Positions 43,294 through 52,473 of a DNA stretch of 64,000 nucleotides are shown one piece after another. The DNA is from Herbidospora mongoliensis (GTDB lineage: Bacteria; Actinomycetota; Actinomycetes; Streptosporangiales; Streptosporangiaceae): assembly GCF_001570545.1 (NCBI RefSeq), contig NZ_BBXD01000013.1:248001-312000 (forward strand), read 5' to 3'. Position 1 is the first letter of the stretch, and each line of letters starts with the position of its first letter. Made by a program: the position numbers and the translations under genes. A model generated the notes under the pieces. The model did not search any database. It saw only the letters and a program-made list of their open reading frames with translations, and was not told the DNA's origin.

Positions 43294-44231
43294 CTCCGTG
43301 GCTCCTGTCGGCCCTGGTCGCCCTGCTCCCGATGAGCATGTCCGCCCGCCTGGCCAAGGCCGAATGGACCTGGCGGCACCCCCGGGCCGCGCTGGCGCTG
43401 TGGCAGGCCGTCGCCCTGTCGGCCGGGCTGGGCGCGATCACCGCCGGTCTGGTCGCGGCGGTCGCCCCGCTCGGCGCGGTGTTCCCGCACGGCATGCACA
43501 CGTTCGTCCGGGGGCTGGCATCCGGCCACGGCCTCCACGGCCTGGGCCTGACCGAGTTCGCCGCGCTGACCTGGTCGGCCGGGGTGCTGGTCTGGCTGGG
43601 CGCCCACACGTTCAAAGCCGCTTTCAGCGCGCTGGCCGAACGGCGGCGGCAGCGCCTGCTGGTCGACGTGGCGGCGGAGCACCTTCCCGATTTCGATGTG
43701 TACGTCCTCCCGAGCGCCCGCCGCCTCGCCTACTGCGTCCCCGGGGCGGGCGGCAGGGTGGTGCTCAGCCAGGGGGCCATCGACTCGCTGTCGGCGGCGG
43801 AGCTCCAGGCCGTGCTGAAGCACGAACGCGCCCACGCGGCGGGCCGCCACGACCTGGTGCTGCTCCCGTTCGTGGCGCTGAGCAGGGCGTTCGGCTGGCT
43901 GCCGTTCGCCCGCACCGCCCGGCAGGCCGTGGCGGTGCTGCTGGAGATGATCGCCGACGACCACGCCCGCGACCCGCTCCCGCTGGCCCGCGCGCTGGTG
44001 ATGATGGCCCAACCGGCCCCCGCCGGCGGGCTGGGCGCGGCCGACGCCGGGGTGGTCGAGCGGGTCCGCCGCCTGGTCGCCCGGGGACGCCAGGCGGTGT
44101 GGTGGGTGTCGGTGCTGGTCTACTCGTCGGCGCTGCTGGTGCTGAGCGGGCCGGTGGCCGTGCTGGTCGCGCCGTGGCTGTGGTGGGACTGCCATCCGTC
44201 GGCCGACCTGCTCAGCTGCGTGCCCGACTAG
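43290..44231 (+). CDS. BlaR1/MecR1-type M56 membrane metallopeptidase
   Basis: 313 residues with about four membrane segments and a cytoplasmic zinc peptidase loop containing LKHERAHAAGRHD (HExxH). There is no extracellular penicillin-binding sensor domain, so the trigger differs from beta-lactam-binding BlaR1. It presumably cleaves the BlaI-like repressor encoded just upstream. Confidence 0.87.
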   Translation: MTPWLLSALVALLPMSMSARLAKAEWTWRHPRAALALWQAVALSAGLGAITAGLVAAVAPLGAVFPHGMHTFVRGLASGHGLHGLGLTEFAALTWSAGVLVWLGAHTFKAAFSALAERRRQRLLVDVAAEHLPDFDVYVLPSARRLAYCVPGAGGRVVLSQGAIDSLSAAELQAVLKHERAHAAGRHDLVLLPFVALSRAFGWLPFARTARQAVAVLLEMIADDHARDPLPLARALVMMAQPAPAGGLGAADAGVVERVRRLVARGRQAVWWVSVLVYSSALLVLSGPVAVLVAPWLWWDCHPSADLLSCVPD

Positions 44232-44266
44232 GTCCAGAACCGGAGCTGGCGGCGCCGGGCCGTTCG

Positions 44267-45877
44267 TCACTTCGCGAAATCCTCGCCCAGGGCTTTCGTC
44301 CGGGTGGTGAGCGTCTCGCGCAGGGTGGTGACCTCCTTCTGGGCCTCGGGGGCGTCGGCGCCCTGGTTGGCCCCGTATGACGCGGCCGCCTGGTCGAGGA
44401 GAGTGGTCGCCTTCCCGCCGGCCAGCAGCTCCTGATAGAGCTTCCGGTACTGCTCCTCGTAGATCGTCTTGAAGGCGGGCGTCTCGAGAAAACGGTCCTT
44501 CAGCTTGTGGCCCATGCGCATACCGCCACCACCGCCGGGCCGCTGCCGGGTCTGCCCGGGAGCCGCGTCCTGTCCGCCGGGCTGCTGTACTTGGTCTGCG
44601 GGGGCCTGGCCGCCGCGGCCGAGGCCGCCCATGCTCATCGCGTCGTCGGGGCCCGCGTTCGCGTCGCCGCTGAAGGCGAGGTTCAGGTCCCAGGTGATGA
44701 CCTTGAACTTCTTGGTGGTCAGGTCGTACCAGAGGTAGTAGTTGCGGCCCGGCCCCGCCATGTCGTCGAAGTTGAGCAGCATGTTCTGCAGGGCCAGGTA
44801 CCGGGCGAACGACTCCACGTCCAGCTTCGCGGCCAAGCCTGCGGCGAACTCCTCGCCGGAGGACTGTTCGACCCACTTGACCAGGTCGATCACGGGCTGG
44901 AGGTCCTGCTCGCCCTTGGCGTTGATCTGTTTGTAGTCGTCGGTGTACGACGTCTGGTCCTCGCCCTTGTACGTGAAGGTCGAGGTCGCCAGGGACTTGT
45001 AGAGCACGCCGTCGCCGAGTTCCTCCGCGTAGCCCTCGTCGAGGTATTCGACCAGCAGCCGAGGGCCCGAGGATCGCCCGTTCACGGAGAAGGCGCTGTA
45101 GGCGTAGCCCTGGGACGGTTCGCCCGACGCGCCGACCATCGAGATCGCCAGCGACTCCTTGAGCAGGGTCGGCGAACCCATCGAGGTCGGGCGCACGGCG
45201 ATCTGGCTGTGGCCCTGGTAGCGGCGGCCCTCGACGAACTCGTCGAAGCTGATCAGCCAGGGGAGGTTCTCCGGCTCCTCCGCCTTGAGGGAGACCCGGC
45301 CCATGCCGGCGAACCCGCCACCGCGCGGCATCTCGCCGCCCCCGGGCGGCTCGAAGCCCTCCGGCGGCTCGAAGCCCTCCGGCGGTTCGAAGCCCTCCGG
45401 CGGTTCGAAGCCCTCCGGCGGTTCGAAGCCCTCCGGCGGTTGGAAGCCCTCCGGTGGCCGGCCGCCGCCCGGTCCCCGGCCGCCCTCGCGGGCCTTGCCG
45501 TTCCAGGTCAGGCTGCCCAGGGTCGAGTTGCCCTTCAGACGGACACCCACGCTCGGGATCGTCATCCCGTCGATGACCAGGTCGGCTTCGACGTAGTTCT
45601 TCTCGCCGCTCTTGAAGTACTCGGTCAGCATGTCCTCGTAGGCCGCGTCGGTGAACGTCAGCTTCACCTCGTGCGCGGCGGAGGGGTCGAAGAGCTCCGC
45701 CGAACCTTTCAGGTCGGTGACCACGGTGTCGCCGGAAGCCGAGGCGGTGCTGGTCACGTACGGGCGGATGGTCCCCGTTCCGAAGACCCCGGCGCACACC
45801 GCGAGGAAGACCCCCGAAGCGGCGACCGGTTTCCAGTTCATCCGCAGGGAGACCGGGATCCGATGCTTGAGGGCCAT
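44267..45877 (-). CDS. Exported CotH-family kinase with PPEGFE repeats
   Basis: 536 residues with an N-terminal membrane anchor/signal (VAASGVFLAVCAGVFGTG) placing the domain outside. CotH proteins are atypical protein kinases. The core is visible: VGVRLKGNSTLG, FDEFVEGRRYQGHSQIA, TLLKESLAISM and the metal-binding KVITWDLNLAFSGD. Inserted at about 142-180 is a PPEGFQ/PPEGFE array; a second low-complexity Gly/Gln/Pro insert lies at about 415-450. The start overlaps the DUF4956 stop by one base (TGATG). Confidence 0.9.
   Translation of the reverse strand: MALKHRIPVSLRMNWKPVAASGVFLAVCAGVFGTGTIRPYVTSTASASGDTVVTDLKGSAELFDPSAAHEVKLTFTDAAYEDMLTEYFKSGEKNYVEADLVIDGMTIPSVGVRLKGNSTLGSLTWNGKAREGGRGPGGGRPPEGFQPPEGFEPPEGFEPPEGFEPPEGFEPPEGFEPPGGGEMPRGGGFAGMGRVSLKAEEPENLPWLISFDEFVEGRRYQGHSQIAVRPTSMGSPTLLKESLAISMVGASGEPSQGYAYSAFSVNGRSSGPRLLVEYLDEGYAEELGDGVLYKSLATSTFTYKGEDQTSYTDDYKQINAKGEQDLQPVIDLVKWVEQSSGEEFAAGLAAKLDVESFARYLALQNMLLNFDDMAGPGRNYYLWYDLTTKKFKVITWDLNLAFSGDANAGPDDAMSMGGLGRGGQAPADQVQQPGGQDAAPGQTRQRPGGGGGMRMGHKLKDRFLETPAFKTIYEEQYRKLYQELLAGGKATTLLDQAAASYGANQGADAPEAQKEVTTLRETLTTRTKALGEDFAK
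45345..45452 (-). repeat. Six 18-bp tandem repeats in the CotH gene
   Basis: Units of GGCGGYTCGAAGCCCTCC (plus strand) at 45345, 45363, 45381, 45399, 45417 and 45435. They differ only at one C/T position and at one C/G in the last unit. They encode PPEGFQ followed by five PPEGFE. Near identity at DNA level suggests copy-number change by slippage. Confidence 0.95.
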
Positions 45878-46557
45878 CAGAGATCGGTCTGGTCGTAGCC
45901 GGTCAGGACGGTGACCGACTGGCCGTGGTTGCGGTCGCGCAGGGCGCTGATCAGGTCAGCGGGTTCGTGACCTTTCTTGATCTTCACGGTGTACATCAGC
46001 TCCAGGAGCGCTCCGGCCCGGATCGACTCCATGCTGACCAGCTCGAACTCGTCGGTGTGCTGGATCAGGATGTCCTGGATGGCGTGCGTGTAGTCGTCCT
46101 CGTCCGATGGCACCTGCACCTTCACGACCTGGCGCTGCGTGTTGAGTGCGAACCAGTTGAAGCGGTTCATGATCACGACGATCAGGCAGATCGCCACGGC
46201 CGCGACGATGGCCAGCACGTAGAAGCGGGTGCCGACCGCCATGCCGACGGCCATGACGAGAAAGATGAAGCCGACGTCCCTGGTCTCCTTGATGGCGTTG
46301 CGGAACCGCACCACCGACAGGGCTCCGACCAGGGCGAACGCGCGCGCGATGTTCGAGCCGACGACCAGCATGATGAGCGAGATGAGCATGCCGAGGATGA
46401 CGAGGGTCTGTACGTACGACTGGCTGTACGACACGTTGCGGTGCGTCGCCCGGTAGACCCAGCCGATCATCGCGCTCAGCACGAACGACAGGCTCATCGC
46501 GACGGCGATGTCGGTCACGCTGAACGTGCCGGACAGGTCCTGGAAAGTGAAGTCCAT
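45877..46557 (-). CDS. DUF4956 membrane protein
   Basis: 226 residues with about four membrane segments (VAMSLSFVLSAMIGW, LVILGMLISLIMLVV, VGFIFLVMAVGMAVG, VLAIVAAVAICLIVV) and a ferredoxin-like cytoplasmic tail (VVKVQVPSDEDDYTHAIQ). FALVGALSVVRFRNAIKETR is the family hallmark. Function unknown. It is encoded between the VTC polymerase and CotH genes, a linkage I recall from other bacteria. Confidence 0.9.
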   Translation of the reverse strand: MDFTFQDLSGTFSVTDIAVAMSLSFVLSAMIGWVYRATHRNVSYSQSYVQTLVILGMLISLIMLVVGSNIARAFALVGALSVVRFRNAIKETRDVGFIFLVMAVGMAVGTRFYVLAIVAAVAICLIVVIMNRFNWFALNTQRQVVKVQVPSDEDDYTHAIQDILIQHTDEFELVSMESIRAGALLELMYTVKIKKGHEPADLISALRDRNHGQSVTVLTGYDQTDL

Positions 46558-46562
46558 GGGGA

Positions 46563-47366
46563 TCAGACCTTCGTGTAGGCCGGGCGGTGGGCGTCGGCGT
46601 GATCGCCTGCGATGTGGAAGATCGAGCGCGGCACCAGCCCGTAGGCCTCCACGCTCTGGCAGTACTTGGAGACCCGGACCACCTGGAGGTTCTGGGCGGC
46701 GGCCAGGTCGGTGAACCAGTAGGGCACCCGCTCGTTGGCCTTGACCTCGACGATCGCCTTGCGGGCCGGCACGATCAGCCGGTTCTCCGCCTGGGCGGCC
46801 AGGTCGAAGTCGCGGTCGCGGCCCCGGACGCGGCGGTCGAAGGTGACCCGCAGGCCCAGATCCGCGTCGCGGCCGACGTAGGCGTGGCGGGTGTAGCCGG
46901 TCATCGCGGTGGCGTGCAGGTCGAGGCGGGAAACCAGGTCGAGGACTTCCTCGACGAAGGGCTGCGCGTCGCTCTCGACCATCCGCCGCCGGTCGCACAG
47001 GGCGAGCGCGTCGGTGTAGGGGAGCCGGACCCTGCGCTTCTGGGTGACCTTGTTCACCCGCTGTTTGATCTCGACGTACACGGGGGTCTCGGCGGTGGCC
47101 GCGAAGCGGTCGCCGTAGTGGCGGATGCGCAGCTTGCGGCGGAACTTCAGGCCCTCGATCTTCTCCCAGTAGAAGCGGAGCCGCCGGGTGTCGTAGTAGA
47201 CGCTCCAGATGCTGTAGCCCTCGTCCGGGCAGTGCCGGTCGCGGTCGAGGCGCCGTGCGATCTCTTCCCGCAGGCGGTCGACCTGGTCGACGTCGATCAA
47301 ATACTTGATCTCGTAGCGGTTGAAGGCGTGCAGCCTGCTCGGCGCGCGCAATCGGTCACCGTGCAT
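46563..47366 (-). CDS. VTC-domain polyphosphate polymerase
   Basis: 267-residue triphosphate-tunnel-type enzyme related to the catalytic domain of yeast Vtc4, which makes polyphosphate from ATP. The basic tunnel residues are evident: NRYEIKYLI, FRRKLRIRHYGD, VYVEIKQRVNKVTQKRRVRL, and the acidic IVEVKANERVPYW. It is followed after 5 bp by the DUF4956 gene. Polymerase activity here is inferred from family. Confidence 0.9.
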   Translation of the reverse strand: MHGDRLRAPSRLHAFNRYEIKYLIDVDQVDRLREEIARRLDRDRHCPDEGYSIWSVYYDTRRLRFYWEKIEGLKFRRKLRIRHYGDRFAATAETPVYVEIKQRVNKVTQKRRVRLPYTDALALCDRRRMVESDAQPFVEEVLDLVSRLDLHATAMTGYTRHAYVGRDADLGLRVTFDRRVRGRDRDFDLAAQAENRLIVPARKAIVEVKANERVPYWFTDLAAAQNLQVVRVSKYCQSVEAYGLVPRSIFHIAGDHADAHRPAYTKV

Positions 47367-47425
47367 GTTCCTCCGTTCGGGTCAGCGCACATCCGACCCG
47401 ACGAACCTGGGAACAATGTGTGAAC

Positions 47426-48799
47426 TCAACACGAACCGGAGCTGAACGGGAGCCGCACCAGGAAGGTGGTGCCCTCGCCGGCCACGCTCGTCACCTCGAT
47501 CCGCCCGTGGTGCGCCTCGACCAGCGCGGCGGCGATGGCCAGCCCGAGGCCGGTCCCGCCGTGGGCCCGTGACCTCGACTGATCGGCCCGGTAGAACCGG
47601 TCGAAGACATGCGGCAGATGCTCGGGATCGATGCCGGCTCCCTGGTCGCGTACCGAGACCAGGGCCGTCTTCTCGTCGGGCCGCGCGACCGTGACGAAGA
47701 CCCGGTCGGCCGTGTGGGTGACCGCGTTCCCGACGAGATTCGCGATCACCTGGTGGAGCCGGTGCTCGTCTCCCCGTACGACCACCGCGTCGCCCGGCAC
47801 CTCCAGAGTGATCGGCCGTCCGGGTTCCCTGGCGCGGGCGGCGTGCACGACGTCCCCGGCCAGCACCCGCAGGTCGACCGTGCTGAGCTCGAGCATCGGC
47901 TCGCGGTCCAGGCGGGCCAGCAGCAGCATGTCCTCCACGAGCACGCCCATGCGCCGGGCCTCGTTCTCGATGCGTCCCAGCAGCCGTTCGGCGACGGGGT
48001 CGCGGGTCTGCTGCCCGTGCTGGTAGAGCTCGGCGAAGCCGCGGATCGAGGTCAGCGGGGTGCGCAGTTCGTGAGAGGCGTCGGCGACGAAATGCCGCAG
48101 CCGCCGTTCCGACTGTTCGCGGGCCTTCAGCGCCGAGGCCAGGCGTTCCAGCATCGTGTTCAGGGCGAGGCCGAGCCTGCCGGGCTCGGTGCGGGGGTCG
48201 GCGTCGGCGACCCGGCGGTCGAGGTCGCCGGCCGCGATGGCCTCGGCGGTGGTCTCCATCCTGGTCAGGGGACGGAGCCCCAGTCGTACGACGACCCAGG
48301 CGAGCGCCCCGAGCAGGACCAGCACGACCACACCGGCCACGACCTCGATGATCAGCAACTCCCGGACGGTCGCCCGGTTCGACTCCAGCGACATCGCGAC
48401 CGCCACCCGCCGGCCGTCCGGCAGCCGCTCGACGATCACCCGCCAGTCGCCGACGGTGAACGGCCGCGGCGTGGCCCCCGCGACGACACTCCCAGGCAGT
48501 TCCGGCCCGTCGCCGAAGGTCGTCGGGAGATGCCGTTCGAGCTGCCCGGACGCGCTGTAGAAGCTCACCCGGAACTGGCTCGGCAGCTCCAGGCTCCCGC
48601 GCCGCGGCGGCTGGGCGTCGGTGGGCGGCGGCCGGCGGGTGACGCTCACGGCGAAGTCGCGCAGCTGACTGTCCAACCGCGCCAGCAGCGACCGCTCCAG
48701 CACCAGCACCCCGGACACGCCGAACCCCGCCAGCCCGAGAGCCGACAGGGTGAGCAGGGCCGCGAGCAGCCGCAGCCGCAGCGGCCACGGACGGTTCAC
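47426..48799 (-). CDS. OmpR-type sensor histidine kinase
   Basis: 457 residues: membrane helix, extracytoplasmic sensor (about 35-140), second helix ([17 protein letters not shown]), HAMP ([20 protein letters not shown]), HisKA with [19 protein letters not shown] and an ATPase domain ([37 protein letters not shown]). The GTG start overlaps the response regulator stop (GTGA). It should sense the envelope signal controlling the VTC-DUF4956-CotH genes behind it. Confidence 0.93.
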   Translation of the reverse strand: MNRPWPLRLRLLAALLTLSALGLAGFGVSGVLVLERSLLARLDSQLRDFAVSVTRRPPPTDAQPPRRGSLELPSQFRVSFYSASGQLERHLPTTFGDGPELPGSVVAGATPRPFTVGDWRVIVERLPDGRRVAVAMSLESNRATVRELLIIEVVAGVVVLVLLGALAWVVVRLGLRPLTRMETTAEAIAAGDLDRRVADADPRTEPGRLGLALNTMLERLASALKAREQSERRLRHFVADASHELRTPLTSIRGFAELYQHGQQTRDPVAERLLGRIENEARRMGVLVEDMLLLARLDREPMLELSTVDLRVLAGDVVHAARAREPGRPITLEVPGDAVVVRGDEHRLHQVIANLVGNAVTHTADRVFVTVARPDEKTALVSVRDQGAGIDPEHLPHVFDRFYRADQSRSRAHGGTGLGLAIAAALVEAHHGRIEVTSVAGEGTTFLVRLPFSSGSC

Positions 48800-49470
48800 G
48801 GCGCACCCGACAGCCGGTATCCGACCCCCCGCAGGGTGTGGATCAGCGGCGGCCCACCCGTGTCGATCTTCCTGCGCAGATAGCTGATGTACGACTCCAC
48901 GATCCGGCTGTCGGTGTCGAACCCGTGGTCCCAGACGCGTTCGAGGATCTGCGACTTGCTGACGACCCGTTCGGCGTTGATCATCAGATAGCGCAGCAGG
49001 GCGAACTCCGTGGGAGACAGCCGGATGGGCCGCCCGGCCCGCCTCACCACGTAGGCCTCCTCGTCGAGTTCGAGATCGGCGTAGCGGATGACGTCGTCGG
49101 CCTCGGGCGGGCGCATGCGGCGCAGGATCGCCCGCAGCCGCAGCACCACCTCTTCGAGGCTGAACGGTTTGGTCACGTAGTCGTCGCCGCCCGCCGTCAG
49201 TCCCTTGATGCGGTCGCCGACCTGGTCTTTCGCGGTCAGGAACAGGACCGGCGGCCCGGCCTCGCCCAGTCGCCGGGCGACGGTGAACCCGTCGATGTCG
49301 GGGAGCATGACGTCGAGGACGACGATGTCGGGCCGGTCTCTGGCGACCTCCTGGAGGGCGGCCCGGCCGCAGGAGACGGCGACGACGCTGAACCCGTTGA
49401 GCTCCAGCGCCTCGGCGAGCAGGTCACGGATGCTCGGCTCGTCGTCGACCACCAGCACTCGGACATCCAT
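48796..49470 (-). CDS. OmpR/PhoB-type response regulator
   Basis: 224 residues. Receiver with VVDDEPSIRD, phospho-acceptor Asp in VVLDVMLPDIDG and Lys in YVTKPFSLEE, then a winged helix (LSPTEFALLRYLMINAERVV, SYISYLRRKID). First gene of the probable five-gene operon RR-HK-VTC-DUF4956-CotH. Confidence 0.93.
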   Translation of the reverse strand: MDVRVLVVDDEPSIRDLLAEALELNGFSVVAVSCGRAALQEVARDRPDIVVLDVMLPDIDGFTVARRLGEAGPPVLFLTAKDQVGDRIKGLTAGGDDYVTKPFSLEEVVLRLRAILRRMRPPEADDVIRYADLELDEEAYVVRRAGRPIRLSPTEFALLRYLMINAERVVSKSQILERVWDHGFDTDSRIVESYISYLRRKIDTGGPPLIHTLRGVGYRLSGAP

Positions 49471-49571
49471 GGTTGTCTTCTATGCCATCGGCCTGAAAGC
49501 AGGCTAAGGAACAGGTCGTACCCTCCTGGGACTTTGACTACTCTGCGTAATCGCTGGGTATCGCCGAGGTC

Positions 49572-50174
49572 ATGACCGCCCTATGGCCGCGAGCGGCTCT
49601 CGTGAGCGTGTTCCTCGTCCTGCTGCCCGCGCCCGCCGACGCGTCCGCCCTCTCCGCGCTGGCGCAACTCCAGGTGAGACCGGCCAGCGCCCGGATCCTG
49701 GCCCGCTACGACCGCGCGAAGTTCATGACCACCTGGCGGCGGCCGGGGACCGGCGGCTGTGACACCCGCCAGACCGTCCTGATGCGCGACGACCGATCCC
49801 CCGCCGACGGCCGGTGCGGCGACGCGGACGGGCGCTGGTACAGCCCCTACGACGGCCGCACCCTGAAGGACACCGGCCAGATCGACGTCGACCACGTGGT
49901 CCCGCTGGCCAACGCGTGGATCTCGGGGGCGTGGCGGTGGAGCCCGGCCCGGCGGCACGCGTTCGCGCACGACCTGACCCGGCCCGAGCTCATCGCGGTG
50001 AGCGAGTCGGCCAACCTCGCCAAGGGCGGCCACAGCCCGGCCAACTGGCGGCCTCCGGTGCGGTCGTACTGGTGCGCGTACGCCCGCGACTGGATCACCG
50101 TCAAACGCCACTATCGGCTGTCGGTCACCAGGCGGGAGAAGTCGGCCCTCCAGAACATGCTCACATTCTGCTGA
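49572..50174 (+). CDS. Secreted HNH endonuclease-like protein (copy 2)
   Basis: 200 residues with a signal peptide (LVSVFLVLLPAPADA) and the same core as copy 1 at 17724: CDTRQTVLMRD, SPYDGR, QIDVDHVVPLANAW, SGAWRWSPARRHAFAHDL, WCAYARDWITVK and a final Cys. The catalytic DxDHxxPL is intact. It is divergent from the two-component system. Confidence 0.85.
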   Translation: MTALWPRAALVSVFLVLLPAPADASALSALAQLQVRPASARILARYDRAKFMTTWRRPGTGGCDTRQTVLMRDDRSPADGRCGDADGRWYSPYDGRTLKDTGQIDVDHVVPLANAWISGAWRWSPARRHAFAHDLTRPELIAVSESANLAKGGHSPANWRPPVRSYWCAYARDWITVKRHYRLSVTRREKSALQNMLTFC

Positions 50175-50212
50175 GGCAACTACTTGCCATGTTGGAAAGT
50201 AGTTGCCACTAT
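50175..50212 (+). promoter_or_regulatory. Promoter with perfect 10-bp inverted repeat
   Basis: GGCAACTACT (50175-50184) and AGTAGTTGCC (50198-50207) are perfect complements with a 13-bp spacer. A promoter overlaps: TTGCCA (50184-50189), 17 bp, CACTAT (50207-50212), 7 bp before the ATG. The winged-helix protein encoded at 50626 is the likely binder. Confidence 0.65.
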
Positions 50213-50218
50213 CGAAGC

Positions 50219-50632
50219 ATGGATCGAGAAGAGGCCGCCGCGGCCTTGAAAGCGGCCGAGGCCCACCGGCAGACCGTGCGCGCCGCGGCCAGGTGGCCGG
50301 TGCTGGTACTGGTCGCGTTCGGCTGCGTGATGTTCGCCGTCGACTTCACGACGGCGTTCGTGTCCGGCCCGTGGACGCTCATCCCCGCCTCCTGGGCGGT
50401 GATCTTCGCGGGATGGGGAGCCTGGTACGCGCACCGGCAACGGGTCGCGCCGCTCGGCTTCCTGCGCCGCTATCTGCTCGCCGTGGTGGCGGGGATGCTG
50501 CTGCACGGCGTCTACCTGGCCGTGCTGATCGCGGCCGGGCTGCACGGCGATCCGCTCGCCGCGTTCGTCGGTTCGCTGGTCGTGGCGGCGCCGTTCTTCA
50601 TCGGCGCCCACGTGGAGAGCCGGGCATGGTGA
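50219..50632 (+). CDS. Small four-helix membrane protein
   Basis: 137 residues, four hydrophobic segments (PVLVLVAFGCVMFAV, LIPASWAVIFAGWGAWY, YLLAVVAGMLLHGVYLAVLI, AFVGSLVVAAPFFIGA). The N-terminus is helical (DREEAAAALKAAEAHRQTVR). No family recognised. It overlaps the winged-helix gene by 7 bp, and the pair probably share the palindromic promoter. Confidence 0.8.
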   Translation: MDREEAAAALKAAEAHRQTVRAAARWPVLVLVAFGCVMFAVDFTTAFVSGPWTLIPASWAVIFAGWGAWYAHRQRVAPLGFLRRYLLAVVAGMLLHGVYLAVLIAAGLHGDPLAAFVGSLVVAAPFFIGAHVESRAW

Positions 50633-50934
50633 GCCATCCCCGTCACGATCTCGACGACGTCATCCACTCGCCCGTACGGATGTCCATCGTCGCCGTACTG
50701 GCGGCGGCCGACCGGGTCGAGTTCGCCTTCGTCCGCGACGCCGTCGAGATCACCGATCCGACCCTGTCCAAGCAGGTCACCATGTTGGAGAAGGCCGGAT
50801 ACGTCGAGGTCATCAAGGGCTACGCGGGCAAGCGGCCGCGCACCTGGCTCAAGCTCACCCCCGAAGGGCGCGAGGCCTTCACCCGCCACCTGGCCGCCCT
50901 CCGGGCCATCGCCGACGGGGCGGGGCTGCCCTAA
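50626..50934 (+). CDS. Winged-helix (HTH_27/MarR-like) regulator
   Basis: 102 residues, a single winged helix: HSPVRMSIVAVLAAADRVEF, ITDPTLSKQVTMLEKAGYVE and wing YAGKRPRTWLKLTPEG. It probably represses its own operon through the inverted repeat at 50175. The ATG at 50626 and the GTG next to it are both possible starts. The stop overlaps the convergent gene's stop in CTAA. Confidence 0.87.
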   Translation: MVSHPRHDLDDVIHSPVRMSIVAVLAAADRVEFAFVRDAVEITDPTLSKQVTMLEKAGYVEVIKGYAGKRPRTWLKLTPEGREAFTRHLAALRAIADGAGLP

Positions 50935-51383
50935 CGCAGGCGGGTGTAGGTCAGCTCGAAGTCCAGCGTCCAGGTGGCGCCGTCCGCCGAGGTCTCCCAC
51001 CGCGCGTCCACGGTGTCGCCGTCGGCGCTCAGCGTGCCGGTGAAACGCTGGTTGAAGCCCGGGGCGTCGCGCCACATCGTCCACCGGCCGTCGGTGAAGT
51101 TCATCCCGTAGACGCGGTGGACGCCTCGGCCGTCCGCGTACAGGACGGTGAACTCGTCGGTCGCGTCGTCGAGGCCGATCAGGGTGGTGGTCGGGAACGG
51201 CGCGTTCTCCCGCCACCCCGAAGGAGTGGTGTCCGGCATCGGGTCGGCGTCGGTCAGCTGGCGCAGGAACAGGCCGCTCGCGTCCCACGAGAACTCGGTC
51301 CACGCGGTGCCGACGCCTTCGACGTGCGGCTGGAGGCTCCATCGGCCGACGAGCGCGTCGAGCCGGGCGAGTGTGTCGTTCAT
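50931..51383 (-). CDS. Small lipocalin-like protein downstream of a sigma factor
   Basis: 150 residues, beta-rich, DUF1579-like (LARLDALVGRWSLQPHVEGV, FTVLYADGRGVHRVYGM, FNQRFTGTLSADGD). No catalytic residues recognised. GAGAGGA precedes the ATG. It lies 50 bp behind the SigG-like gene and is probably cotranscribed. Function unknown. Confidence 0.75.
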   Translation of the reverse strand: MNDTLARLDALVGRWSLQPHVEGVGTAWTEFSWDASGLFLRQLTDADPMPDTTPSGWRENAPFPTTTLIGLDDATDEFTVLYADGRGVHRVYGMNFTDGRWTMWRDAPGFNQRFTGTLSADGDTVDARWETSADGATWTLDFELTYTRLR

Positions 51384-51433
51384 GTCCGTGTCCTCTCGGT
51401 TGGAGTCTTCACGGAGTACTGACGACCCGGCGG

Positions 51434-52411
<978 letters not shown>

Positions 52412-52473
52412 CAAAGAGACAGTACAACGGACCTTTAAGGCAATTTTCAGGACTTACACGTACCGTCGAATCC

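Noticed and set aside
45345-45452. Possible CRISPR array
   Set aside because: The repeats are directly abutting 18-bp coding units with no spacers, in frame within the CotH gene.
43128-45797. 889-codon minus-strand open frame across the M56 and CotH genes
   Set aside because: It spans two well-supported genes on different strands and has no recognisable domain.
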